A DNA stretch of 64,000 nt, taken from JANXQG01 sp963804375. Lineage in GTDB: Bacteria; Planctomycetota; Planctomycetia; Pirellulales; Thermoguttaceae. Of the stretch, positions 47,721 through 55,356 are shown piece by piece. A program made the translations under genes and the position numbers. The stretch is from positions 943,385 to 1,007,384 of the forward strand of contig CAWDQE010000015.1 of assembly GCA_963804375.1 (NCBI GenBank). The letters run 5' to 3'. The notes below the pieces were generated by a model, which made no database searches, was not told the origin of the DNA, and saw only the letters and a list, made by a program, of their open reading frames with translations. How positions within the stretch are numbered: the stretch's first letter is position 1; each line of letters starts with the position of its first letter.

Positions 47721-49861
47721 GCGATGTTCCGGCCCGTCGTCGGCGTATTTGTCCAAATCGATCCCCAACGGTGCGACGATCAGATAGTTGATCGGACCGT
47801 TGACCGTCAAGACCAGGCCCTCTTCGCCCGCCGTCACCTGGCGCGTGCCGATCGTGTTGCCACGGCCTTCATAGTAGAGCAGCTTTTCATCGCCCAGCGC
47901 CGTCCAGGCCTCGAAGGGCGCCTTGCCATAGTCGGCGTCGCCCATGGCAATCCGTACCATGTACGGACCGGGCGGCACTTGCACCTCGAACGGCTTCTTC
48001 GCCGCGGCGTTGAAACGCATCAGCAGCTCGTGATGGCGCTGGCCCGATCGTCTCGCGTCGTCAGATCGTGATTGTCGAGCCAGCCGAAACCGCGGGCAGC
48101 CGTGTAAAGCTGGCCGGTCTCGGCAAGCCAGCCGGGACGGACCGGCGTATCTTTGACTTGAAAGCTGATTCGCCGGATCACGGGCGCGTCCGCCACGGTG
48201 ATTGCAACCGCAGCGGCTTTTCCGCCAAAGGTCGCCCTGACGGTTGCCGATTTTCCGGGACGGATGGCGCGCACGAGGCCATGCGATATCACCACGGCTT
48301 CCGGCGTGTCGCAGGACCAACGCACTTCGTCGCCGCCAATTTGCGTGAAGTGGTCGGCGCCGCGCGTATAGGAGCCGGTCGCATGCAATTGGAACGTGTC
48401 GCCGGCAACCATCGTCAGCCGCTCGGCGTCGCAGTGCAGAGCGTCGAGCGTGGCAGCGGGCTTGACGGGCCGCACCGCGACGACGACCTCGCTGGAGTAG
48501 CCGCGCTTGTAGGCCGGATCGGTGTACACGGCCCGGATCCGCGCGGCGCCGACGCTCACGCCGGTGACGACTCCTTTCCCGTGCAACTCGGTTTTCGCCA
48601 CGGAAGGATCGAGGCAGGAGTAGTCGGCCTCGCGGGTCACGTCCTTGCGGCTTCCGTCCGCGTACACCGCCTGCGCCGAAACTGCCGCGGCGGGGATGCT
48701 CAGCTCCAGCGACTTTCGCAAGACCTTCGCCCGGACGCCGGTGATCGGGTTCGGTTTGTCCGCCGTCAGTCGGTAGAGATACACATTCTGCTTGACCCCG
48801 TTGCAGAGGATGAAAAGGTTCCGCGACGGCACATAGCGGAAGCGGCCGAACGTGCCCCATTGCTGAGCGGGTCCGGGCACCGCGCGATTCGTAGCGGCCG
48901 GCGGATGCCTCGTCCACCGCCACGTATCGGCGTTGAGCGTGTAAACATCCGGGCCGTTTGCCCAGGCAACAAACTCGTCGATCGACGGCACAAAGCAGAA
49001 ACCGGGGCTTGGCGCGTCGGCGACTTCCTTGTCGCCGCTGGCCTGAACCACCCGGCATGTCATGAGCGCGGGGATCTCAGCCAGGCGCGTGACCTTCAGC
49101 TTGCCGCGGCCGCAGGCGACCAGCAAGCGGCGATGGAAATCGATGTCCGCCGTTTCGTAGTAGCTGGGTTCCGGCGAGCTTGCCAGCCGCAGCGTCCAGC
49201 GGTGCGATAGCGGATCCCACTGGCTGAGCTTGCCGGCCGTGATCGGCGTGTTGAGCCAGAGAAGCTGCCCGATCGGGTCGTACGCACAGTAATCCCCGGT
49301 GCGCCCGGTTCCGTGATCGGCGTAGATCTCCCAGTGCCGCGGGTGGTCCGGATCGAGCGCGTAGGTTCGCGGCGTATTCCACCCGCCGATGACCACATAC
49401 CGATCGACCGGCGGCGGCAGGTACTCGACGCCATCGTAGGTGTGCATGGCGAAGGGCGACTTGTTGAGATCGGTGTATTCCGTGCCGGGGATGACCGGGT
49501 CGGGATCGGTGAGGCGATGCCATTTCAGATCGTGCAGATCGAAGGCATAGACTTCGTTGCCGTTGTACCCGCCGTGTCCGCCGCCGGGACCGATGTAGAG
49601 CCGGTCGCGCTGCGAATCCAGCGCCCCGCCGGCCCAGCAGTCGATCACGCCGGAAATGTTTCCGCGGAGCCACGGGTATTGTTTCTCGGACGGTGCGACC
49701 GCGTCCAACCGCGAGTTGGGCACTTCATACCACTCTCCCGGCTTGAGTTGATCAAGCGGATCGGCACCCTCCGCCCAGCTAACGGTTGACGAGAGACTGA
49801 TGCATCCCATGCAGCAGCAGAAGAAGAAACGGCTCGACCCTACCATGCTTGATCGCCGCAT
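47706..49861 (-). CDS. Secreted kelch-like propeller protein with Big2-like domains (frameshifted)
   Basis: The ATG at 49,861 is preceded by GGAGG and starts a signal peptide. A propeller follows (GPGGGHGGYNGNEVYAFDL, HTYDGVEYLPPPVDRYVVIG, WGTFGRFRYVPSRNLFILCN), then bacterial Ig-like Big2 repeats (AVYADGSRKDVTREADYSCL, GDTFQLHATGSYTRGADHFT). The frame is lost near 48,020-48,050; one added base lets it continue as HELLMRFNAAAKKPFEVQVP then YMVRIAMGDADYGKAPFEA, a malectin/galactose-binding-like end. The joined protein is about 720 residues. It is divergent from the esterase gene and uses the shared promoter-like block. Confidence 0.7.
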
Positions 49862-49939
49862 GCGACCTCCGTTTTCCGGTGCCGGCTGTTGTGCTGCGCC
49901 CCAAGTTCGTGATCCGGCAGTTCGGCGCAGGGCATCTAA

Positions 49940-49982
49940 CGGCACTGCCATGAGTCTGCGCCGATGACCCGGAAAAGTCAAA
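49940..49982 (-). promoter_or_regulatory. Shared 43-bp promoter-like block, copy 2
   Basis: Reverse-strand TTGACT (49,981-49,976), a 17-bp spacer and CAGACT (49,958-49,953), followed by CATGGCAGTGCCG, identical in spacing to the block at 42,400-42,442; the spacers differ at several positions while both boxes and the downstream 13-mer do not. It precedes the kelch-like gene starting at 49,861. Conservation confined to boxes and initial transcribed bases looks regulatory. Confidence 0.5.
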
Positions 49983-50134
49983 CCAATAGGGCTGCCGGCC
50001 ATAGTTTACGGGCGGCCATTGAAAGGCGGGTAGTGCAACCTTATAATCGGCATCATTCCGGCTACGGAATGTGTCTGACGTCCTGCCCATCGGATTACGG
50101 CGAAAGAGTAACTTTTCCTTAAGGAGCATCCATC

Positions 50135-51202
50135 ATGAGAAAATGTGCAACAACCATTGCTTTGGCGATTGGAATGACGGCATCGTTTGTATCCGCTGCG
50201 TCCGCCGATGACGGCAAGGCTGTCAAGGTCTTCATCCTCGCCGGCCAGTCGAACATGGAAGGCAAGGCCCCGAACCGTTTGCTGGATTACCAGGCCGAGG
50301 ACCCCAAGACCAAGGACCTGTTCAAGCACCTGCGCAAGGACGGCAAGTGGATCGTCCGCGACGACGTGTTCATCAAGTACCTCGATCGCAAGGGTCCGCT
50401 GACGATCGGCTACGGATCGCCCGGCCGCACCGGCGTCGAACTGGAGTTTGGCACGATGATGGGCGACCAACTCAAGCAGCCGGTGCTGCTGATCAAGACG
50501 GCCTGGGGCGGGCATTCCCTGGTCAAGCTCTTCCGCTCGCCCTCGGCCGGCTATCCGGAGGCCCAGCTCCAAAAGGAACTTGAACAGGCGCAGGATCGCG
50601 TCAAGAAGAACAACCAGAAGCAGAATAGGAACGATCCGCTGCCGAACGTGGACGACATCAAGCAGGGCTATGGCTCATCGTACCGCCACATGCTCGCCGA
50701 GGTCAAGGAGACGCTGGACAACTACGAGACGATGTTCCCGGCGTTGAAGGGCAAGAAGCTCGAGTTGGCTGGTTTTGTCTGGTTCCAGGGCTGGAACGAT
50801 CAGTACGGCGGCGCCGAGAAAGAATACGCCTCCAACATGAAGCACTTCATCAACGACGTGCGCAAGGACTTGGGGGCGCCGAACCTGCCTTTTGTGATCG
50901 CCGCCATGGGCCAGAACGGCTCGAAGCCGGCCGGCGGGGCGATGCTCACGATCCGCGAGGCGCAGATGTCGATGAACGACGTGCCGGAGTTCAAAGGCAA
51001 CGTAAAGGCCTTCCGCACGGACCTGCTGGTCGACAAGGCGGCGGAAGCGCTGTACCCCACGTGGCAGAAGAATAAGGAGCAGTGGGACAAAACCGGCGGG
51101 GACCACGGATACCATTACCTGGGCAGCGCCATCTGGTTCACTCGCATCGGCCACGCGATGGGCGAGGCCATGCTGGAACTGATGAAGAACCAGGGTAAGT
51201 GA
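50135..51202 (+). CDS. Secreted sialate O-acetylesterase-like (SASA/GDSL) carbohydrate esterase
   Basis: A 355-residue protein. AAGGAG precedes the ATG by about eight bases and a signal peptide follows (residues about 1-26, MRKCATTIALAIGMTASFVS). The SASA domain starts VKVFILAGQSNMEGKAPN, where the Ser in GQSNM is the nucleophile. LLIKTAWGGHSLVKLF and LAGFVWFQGWNDQYGG are the other blocks, and the late HYLGSAIWFTRIGHAMGEA supplies a candidate His. Such enzymes remove acetyl groups from polysaccharide or sialic acid. It is the last chromosomal gene before the AT-rich element, which begins 36 bp after its stop. Confidence 0.85.
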   Translation: MRKCATTIALAIGMTASFVSAASADDGKAVKVFILAGQSNMEGKAPNRLLDYQAEDPKTKDLFKHLRKDGKWIVRDDVFIKYLDRKGPLTIGYGSPGRTGVELEFGTMMGDQLKQPVLLIKTAWGGHSLVKLFRSPSAGYPEAQLQKELEQAQDRVKKNNQKQNRNDPLPNVDDIKQGYGSSYRHMLAEVKETLDNYETMFPALKGKKLELAGFVWFQGWNDQYGGAEKEYASNMKHFINDVRKDLGAPNLPFVIAAMGQNGSKPAGGAMLTIREAQMSMNDVPEFKGNVKAFRTDLLVDKAAEALYPTWQKNKEQWDKTGGDHGYHYLGSAIWFTRIGHAMGEAMLELMKNQGK

Positions 51203-51288
51203 GACGCTATCTGGAAAGCTATAGGGTGTGGTCGAGCGCAGCAACCAAAATTCAACATAATCTACACTTGCCCAGATTGAAAGATAAG

Positions 51289-51334
51289 CCCCTTTTTACC
51301 ACCCTCTACGGGCAACACGGCTACTGTCTGCAAT
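51289..51334. other. 46-bp motif shared with 53,538-53,582
   Basis: CCCCTTTTTACCACC, about 22 variable bases, then GTCTGCAAT. The same two conserved ends at nearly the same distance occur upstream of the recombinase gene. The two copies thus bracket the recombinase, so a recombination or binding site is possible. Confidence 0.5.
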
Positions 51335-51544
51335 GCCTAGCCCGTGGCATGGTATGAAGTGAGCGAAAATAGGAATCTGGTTTGAACCTTTTGAAGCAAA
51401 TTACGGTCAAGAATCCGGCCACTTAAGATGTTGGGTTGACCGTTCCCATGAGGTTTTCAGAATTACGAGTTTGGGCAGAGAAAAAAATGAAGATGATTTG
51501 GGCGAATTTTGCCCAATTTGAATCGGGCAAACACCCCCATAAAT

Positions 51545-51588
51545 CAACAAAAAAGGGTCATAGAAGCATCTTGCCTCTAAGACCCTTA
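51545..51588 (-). terminator. Intrinsic terminator after the HTH gene
   Basis: On the reverse strand AAGGGTC and GACCCTT pair around a 21-base loop and are followed by a T-rich tail, 21 bases beyond the stop of the gene at 51,609-51,872. Confidence 0.75.
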
Positions 51589-51608
51589 TCTTACCGCTTG
51601 TCGGTTGT

Positions 51609-51872
51609 CTACTTGCGGGCCTTGCTTGTAGAGGGCTTGGCGGGTGGTAGCTTGCCCATATCGGCAAGTATCTTGTTCAACCCGTCAACGTCCGTTTCTT
51701 TCTTAACCCGTTGCAATTCTGGCAACTTGACCCCTTTCTCACGGAGTTTTTTTGCTCTTGTGGAAATTGATATAGGACTCATGCCGGTTTTGTCTTGTAC
51801 GTCTTTCGACGTTAGGGCAACGGCATAAGCCCTTACAAAATCCTCATCGGAAACCCTTGCTTTTTTCGCCAT
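51609..51872 (-). CDS. Small HTH-like basic protein, left-repeat copy
   Basis: An 87-residue protein. VSDEDFVRAYAVALTSKDVQ followed by KTGMSPISISTRAKKLREKG reads as a helix-turn-helix that senses or selects DNA sites (the second helix is SPISISTRAKKL). The C-terminus is a flexible Pro/Ser/Lys tail (PPAKPSTSKARK). An AAAGG-type ribosome site precedes the ATG. A regulator of element genes is likely, possibly of the recombinase that lies upstream on the same strand. An identical copy lies at 63,400-63,663 in the right repeat, so the element carries two doses if the arrangement is real. Confidence 0.7.
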   Translation of the reverse strand: MAKKARVSDEDFVRAYAVALTSKDVQDKTGMSPISISTRAKKLREKGVKLPELQRVKKETDVDGLNKILADMGKLPPAKPSTSKARK

Positions 51873-52106
51873 ACTTCAACCTTTCGTTTCTGTTAAGTTT
51901 CGGAACCTCTTCTATTCTAGCTTGTCTTTCCTTTTCAGCAAGTCTAAATAACCCCCTTTTGGTTATGGAGGAAAAAGTAATACAATTAGGGGGCCTTAAA
52001 CTGCTTTATTTTGCCCCAATTCACCATGATAATTTTCCCCTTCGTAACGCATTTTTTGCCCTTCTAAGGGTCGAATTGCAGTAAAGGTATAAGATGACCA
52101 TACCCA

Positions 52107-52144
52107 ATAGAAAAGGCCCCTAATCAAACGGCTAGGGGCCTTGC
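52107..52144 (-). terminator. Intrinsic terminator after the recombinase gene
   Basis: AAGGCCCCTA and TAGGGGCCTT (52,113-52,142) form a perfect 10-bp stem; on the reverse strand TTTTCTATTGG follows. It sits 27 bases past the recombinase stop. The symmetric stem could also act rightward, but that tail is poor in T. Confidence 0.85.
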
Positions 52145-52169
52145 TGGCAGTTTTAGAGGTTCGGTTGAC

Positions 52170-53240
52170 CTACGCGAGTCCAACATTCAAAAAGTAGCGG
52201 TATCCAGAAACCATCTTATTGGGCAACTTGCAAACTTGCGTCAACCACTTCCCCACAACCGTAGGACGAACGGTAGCCTTGCCGTTGGCGGTCATCCAAG
52301 AATTGAAACGAGTGCCGATTTCCTTGACGGTCAACCTTGAATTTTCACACGGAATGATATTTTCGGCAACCCACTTTGTGAGCAAGGCATTCAAAGAGGT
52401 TTGGCTATCCTTGTCGATTCCCACAATTGTCTTAACCGTACCGTTCAAGAGAATGAATTGACGAATCTTAGAACGGGAAATCTTCTCTCCCTTTTCCGTC
52501 AAGTGCCCCTCTTCCTCAATAATCTTTGCAATCTGGCGTTGCGTCATCCCTTGATTTGACAATTCCGCAATGCGGGTAACGGTTTCCGCTTTCAAATGAA
52601 CCGTGGTAACGAGTGCCGATTTCCTACCGGCGGATTTTGCAGAAAGATGTTGAATATAATCAACCAATTCCAGCATATTGGCTTTCTCTTCATTCTCATT
52701 CTCTTCCGTATCCAGAAAGACCAGTGAGCAACCTTGCCTATCTGCAATATGTTCAAGCAACCGAAGTTGACAGGGCACGCGAGAAAAACGGTTCTTAAAT
52801 TCGGACACAACCACGGACACTTTACCATCCGTAATATCATCGCACAATTCAAAGAAAGCCTTACGATTGCCAGAGAAGGAAGAACAAATCTCTTGGCGGA
52901 TTTCGACCTTATTGGCCGGAATGTCATAGGTTGTGGAAATATGGTTCGTCAAGCGTTGAATCTGGCGAATGAGGCTTTCCTTTTGACCGTTTGAAGAACA
53001 TCGGGCGTATCCCACCACTTTCTTTTCCCCTCCATTACATCCGGCTAAATCTTCAACGGTTGTGCCATTGGCGAATGCCTTGATTGACTTGGCGGAAATC
53101 CGCCGATGACCAGAAGCAAGCGTAAACGCTTCCAATTCGCCCCTATCAACCATCAACCGAATCTGTGAGGGGCTAACCGAGAGATAGCGACTTGCTTGAC
53201 CTACGCTGAAAAACTGACTACCCTGAGAAGTAGCTTTCAT
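52170..53240 (-). CDS. Serine recombinase with N-terminal MerR-like HTH (IS607-like) and long C-terminal extension
   Basis: A 356-residue protein from the ATG at 53,240, which follows AGGAAAGG; an earlier in-frame start lacks a ribosome site. Residues about 10-60 are a MerR/Xis-type HTH (FSVGQASRYLSVSPSQIRLM, GHRRISAKSI). Residues about 74-205 are the catalytic domain, with nucleophile Ser82 in VVGYARCSSNGQKESLIRQ and the Arg-rich VVSEFKNRFSRVP. IS607 TnpA usually ends soon after, but here about 150 more residues include a second HTH-like segment (MTQRQIAKIIEEEG) and a third basic domain. It probably integrates, excises or resolves the element. No TnpB accompanies it. Confidence 0.82.
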   Translation of the reverse strand: MKATSQGSQFFSVGQASRYLSVSPSQIRLMVDRGELEAFTLASGHRRISAKSIKAFANGTTVEDLAGCNGGEKKVVGYARCSSNGQKESLIRQIQRLTNHISTTYDIPANKVEIRQEICSSFSGNRKAFFELCDDITDGKVSVVVSEFKNRFSRVPCQLRLLEHIADRQGCSLVFLDTEENENEEKANMLELVDYIQHLSAKSAGRKSALVTTVHLKAETVTRIAELSNQGMTQRQIAKIIEEEGHLTEKGEKISRSKIRQFILLNGTVKTIVGIDKDSQTSLNALLTKWVAENIIPCENSRLTVKEIGTRFNSWMTANGKATVRPTVVGKWLTQVCKLPNKMVSGYRYFLNVGLA

Positions 53241-53643
53241 GGAAACTTGTCCTTTCCTGAGAGTCAGAGAGGGTTGGAAGCTACTAACTTCCTTCCCTCT
53301 CGTTTTTGTAATCTTCAATCAAATATACCCGAAACCTACAAACAAGAAAATACCCTTATCGGGTTATTCCATCGGAATTTTTGCGATTTGAGCCTATTGA
53401 TTTGTAGAATTTTGAAGAGTCTTGATTGCAGCATTAACTTGCAACCATAGCAAACTACCGTAAAAATGGGCTTATTCTGGCTTATGCCCATTCCTTGTTA
53501 TAACTACTTGGCGGTATTATTTAACTCCATCCCCTACCCCCTTTTTACCACCCCCCTTGCGGCGCGGTATTGCGTCTGCAATATGTACTTTCCACTTATC
53601 TGGATAACAATTTTTGGACGGGCACTTTTTGATATGGCTACTT
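53241..53643. other. AT-rich region upstream of the recombinase
   Basis: About 400 non-coding bases. It contains the recombinase promoter region and ribosome site near 53,240 and the second copy of the shared 46-bp motif at 53,538-53,582. Short frames on the plus strand have no ribosome sites and overlap the motif, so I do not call them genes. Confidence 0.5.
53538..53582. other. 45-bp motif shared with 51,289-51,334
   Basis: CCCCTTTTTACCACC and GTCTGCAAT separated by about 21 bases; the centre differs from the other copy but is also GC-rich (TTGCGGCGCGG). ATTGC-GTCT-GCAAT at its right end can form a small hairpin. The position upstream of the recombinase suits a binding or crossover site. 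Confidence 0.5.
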
Positions 53644-54231
53644 TTATGTATTACTTTCGTACTCATTAACTAACTTGGTGTATTGCTCATAAATAAGTTG
53701 ATTGTTTTCCATCATTTTTTTAATTATTAGATAGTTATTGTCAGTAATTCTTGTTAATGGTTCCGTATAATTTATCAACTTCCTTTTAGTATCACTTGGT
53801 AATGTTAATATTTGTTCATTAGTAATATGGCCCGTCCATTTTTTCACCCTATGGTATAACTGACAATACTCGACAACACACCTTTTATCATCTGCCCAAT
53901 CTGCTAAACATTTTCTTTCCCCGAATGCTTCCATAACTCTATTGTTACGTGTATTACGATTTTGTTCCTTTATTGTTACCCATCTGCAATTACTTGGTTC
54001 ATAGTTTCCATCATTATCCTTTCTGTCGATTGTTAAGTTATCACTATATCCGTTAGCAAGTGCCCATTCTCTAAACTTGATAAACGAGTTTCGCCATTCC
54101 TCACACACCACAATACCTCTAGCACCGTAGTATTTATAACTATTATCAGTTTTATCGTAACATCTTCTATTCATACCAATCCACGTTTTATGTAACCGTG
54201 TATGTGTCCCACCGTGTCTTTCCCACTTCAT
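53644..54231 (-). CDS. Phage-type HNH homing endonuclease
   Basis: A 195-residue protein of the HNH family often found free-standing in phage genomes. The diagnostic order is HKTWIGMNRRCYDKTD, YYGARGIVVCEEW, FREWALANGYSDN, then the HNH core TIDRKDNDGNYEP and NCRWVT. The C-terminal 90 residues look like a DNA-recognition part (RKCLADWADDKRCVVEYC). Such nucleases spread themselves by cutting homologous DNA lacking the gene. It is on the same strand as, and between, csrA and the recombinase. AGTGGAG precedes the ATG. Confidence 0.85.
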   Translation of the reverse strand: MKWERHGGTHTRLHKTWIGMNRRCYDKTDNSYKYYGARGIVVCEEWRNSFIKFREWALANGYSDNLTIDRKDNDGNYEPSNCRWVTIKEQNRNTRNNRVMEAFGERKCLADWADDKRCVVEYCQLYHRVKKWTGHITNEQILTLPSDTKRKLINYTEPLTRITDNNYLIIKKMMENNQLIYEQYTKLVNEYESNT

Positions 54232-54385
54232 AATAATTTACTCCACTTATTAAAAAATAAATCCGCGTACCCTGCGAGCAACCCGACTAAAGGTATAACA
54301 GGATACACGGATTTTAGTTGTTTAATTTCGTCGTTAGTCGTTTGCTCTATCTATATAGTTCCCTCCCTTCTCGGTAATGGTGGTC

Positions 54386-54577
54386 TTACGATTTGGATTC
54401 CCGTAACACTCCGTTAGGTTTCGGTACCCATACCGCACGGGAAACATCAACCGCACAATCAGCATCAACCCCAATCCGAATCTGGTTCCGTCCAATCCGT
54501 AAGACCGTGATTTCGATATCGTAAACGGGGGTCGAAATCACAATGGATTCCCCCACCTTGCGAGAAAGAACTAGCAT
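54386..54577 (-). CDS. csrA: CsrA/RsmA-family mRNA-binding regulator
   Basis: A 63-residue CsrA homologue. The N-terminus MLVLSRKVGESIVI is canonical, and strands IEITVLRIGRNQIRIGVDAD follow, with R44-like and GNQ/RNQ loop features that contact GGA motifs in target mRNAs. The end differs from cellular CsrA: instead of a VHREEI helix it has VDVSRAVWVPKPNG, so RNA specificity may be altered. CsrA blocks or stabilises mRNAs globally; on a mobile element it could control lytic genes or host metabolism. GGGAGGGCGGG precedes the ATG. Its start overlaps the stop of a 48-codon upstream ORF. Confidence 0.88.
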   Translation of the reverse strand: MLVLSRKVGESIVISTPVYDIEITVLRIGRNQIRIGVDADCAVDVSRAVWVPKPNGVLRESKS

Positions 54578-54717
54578 TTTCCCGCCCTCCCCTCTTCACA
54601 GTGACCCACCCATACGAATAGGGCGAAAGTCAGCCCTAGCGTGAGGATTTTGACCGAAACCGGACAGTTTACCGGGGTTTCGCAGGCAAGAAAAGCCGAT
54701 AGAATAGAACTAACCAT
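54571..54717 (-). CDS. 48-residue probable membrane micro-protein overlapping csrA
   Basis: The ATG at 54,717 has a well-placed ribosome site (AAGGAAGG, about six bases away). The frame ends with TAG at 54,573-54,571, overlapping the csrA ATG by seven bases (ATGCTAG). The product has one hydrophobic helix, VKILTLGLTFALFVWVG, with Cys on both sides. Overlap would couple its translation to csrA. No family is recognised; a leader peptide controlling csrA is the alternative. Confidence 0.55.
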   Translation of the reverse strand: MVSSILSAFLACETPVNCPVSVKILTLGLTFALFVWVGHCEEGRAGKC

Positions 54718-54870
54718 GTAAACCTTCCTTGTAGGTTTGCTGGCCAGAACCCCGGAATAGCGACGAACTATTGCGGGGTTCGTTTGTTATCAATCTGTCA
54801 GAAGAGCAGAAAGCCGAAAGCCTGTCAAGGTCAACCCAAGAATTTTTTCTGCGTAATTTTTTGACAGTCG

Positions 54871-54898
54871 TTGACTTTTCTGGAAAATATGCTATAAT
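54871..54898 (+). promoter_or_regulatory. Strong sigma-70-type promoter with extended -10
   Basis: TTGACT (54,871-54,876), a 16-bp spacer and TATAAT (54,893-54,898) preceded by TGC, an extended -10 motif. A second TTGACA lies ten bases further up. It faces the only plus-strand gene of the element, whose ATG is at 54,940. Confidence 0.82.
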
Positions 54899-54939
54899 GG
54901 AAATTGTGGATAAAAACCCCTTTTTTTGGAGGATTGATT

Positions 54940-55284
54940 ATGAGTTATCCTGTTAAGCCACAAGCACAGAATCAAAGTCATAGTAAATGTGTGAAACCAG
55001 CAAAAGAAACAACAGAATCGGAGAATAAAAAAATATACCAAGTTGCTATTATCACAAGTATCAATGTTCAACCTTATGAGATAACAGCAACATCTATAGA
55101 AGATGCAAAGGAAAGAGCAGAAAAAGATGGTCAAGAACTAGTCGATGATTCTTATCCTGTTTGCGAGTTACGCAACCCATTAGATTTATGGCAACCACTA
55201 TTTATAGACATAATAAAAAGTCGCACGGTAGAAAACGGTAGCATAGATGAGGTTATCGAAACCGTCTTTAGTCAACTTAATTAA
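54940..55284 (+). CDS. Small acidic hypothetical protein, only rightward gene of the element
   Basis: A 114-residue protein from the ATG at 54,940, preceded by TTGGAGG and a near-consensus promoter. The first 28 residues are disordered and Lys/Ser/Gln-rich; the rest (IYQVAIITSINVQPYEITAT, SIEDAKERAEKDGQELVDDS) looks like a small alpha/beta domain with acidic C-terminal helix. The strong promoter and divergent orientation from csrA suggest early or constitutive expression. I recognise no family. An anti-host or anti-repressor role would fit the position but has no sequence support. Confidence 0.7.
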   Translation: MSYPVKPQAQNQSHSKCVKPAKETTESENKKIYQVAIITSINVQPYEITATSIEDAKERAEKDGQELVDDSYPVCELRNPLDLWQPLFIDIIKSRTVENGSIDEVIETVFSQLN

Positions 55285-55290
55285 GCAGAA

Positions 55291-55352
55291 CAAAAAAGGT
55301 GGGGGCTAATCATAAGGATACTTCACCAACAGTTTAACACAACTAGCCCACC
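55291..55352 (-). terminator. Intrinsic terminator at the end of the structural-type operon
   Basis: GGTGGGCTA and TAGCCCCCACC pair across a roughly 35-base loop with TTTTTTG on the reverse strand. It ends the leftward operon whose last gene stops at 55,357; the plus-strand gene ends at 55,284, so it separates convergent transcripts. Confidence 0.75.
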
Positions 55353-55356
55353 ACTC

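Larger units (their letters stand above)
51203..51608. other. Chromosome-element junction and element leader
   Basis: The chromosome ends at about 51,237. From 51,238 the sequence is the first copy of the 964-bp element repeat. It holds the 46-bp motif at 51,289-51,334, a possible small hairpin (ACGGGC...GCCCGT, 51,308-51,343) and the terminator of the leftward HTH gene. No tRNA or other classical integration target lies at the edge. I see no gene here. Confidence 0.5.
51238..52201. repeat. 964-bp terminal direct repeat, left copy
   Basis: It begins at GCAGCAACC and ends at AGTAGCGGT, just inside the 3' end of the recombinase gene. It contains the 46-bp motif, a terminator, the 87-residue HTH gene, another terminator and the last nine sense codons plus stop of the recombinase. 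Identity to the right copy appears complete by eye, at constant offset 11,791. Confidence 0.92.

Noticed and set aside
51203..51260. tRNA gene as the integration site
   Set aside because: No cloverleaf or T-arm sequence was found at either border of the element.
53466..53669. 67-codon plus-strand frame as a membrane protein
   Set aside because: No ribosome site, and it covers the shared 46-bp motif, which is also present where no such frame exists.
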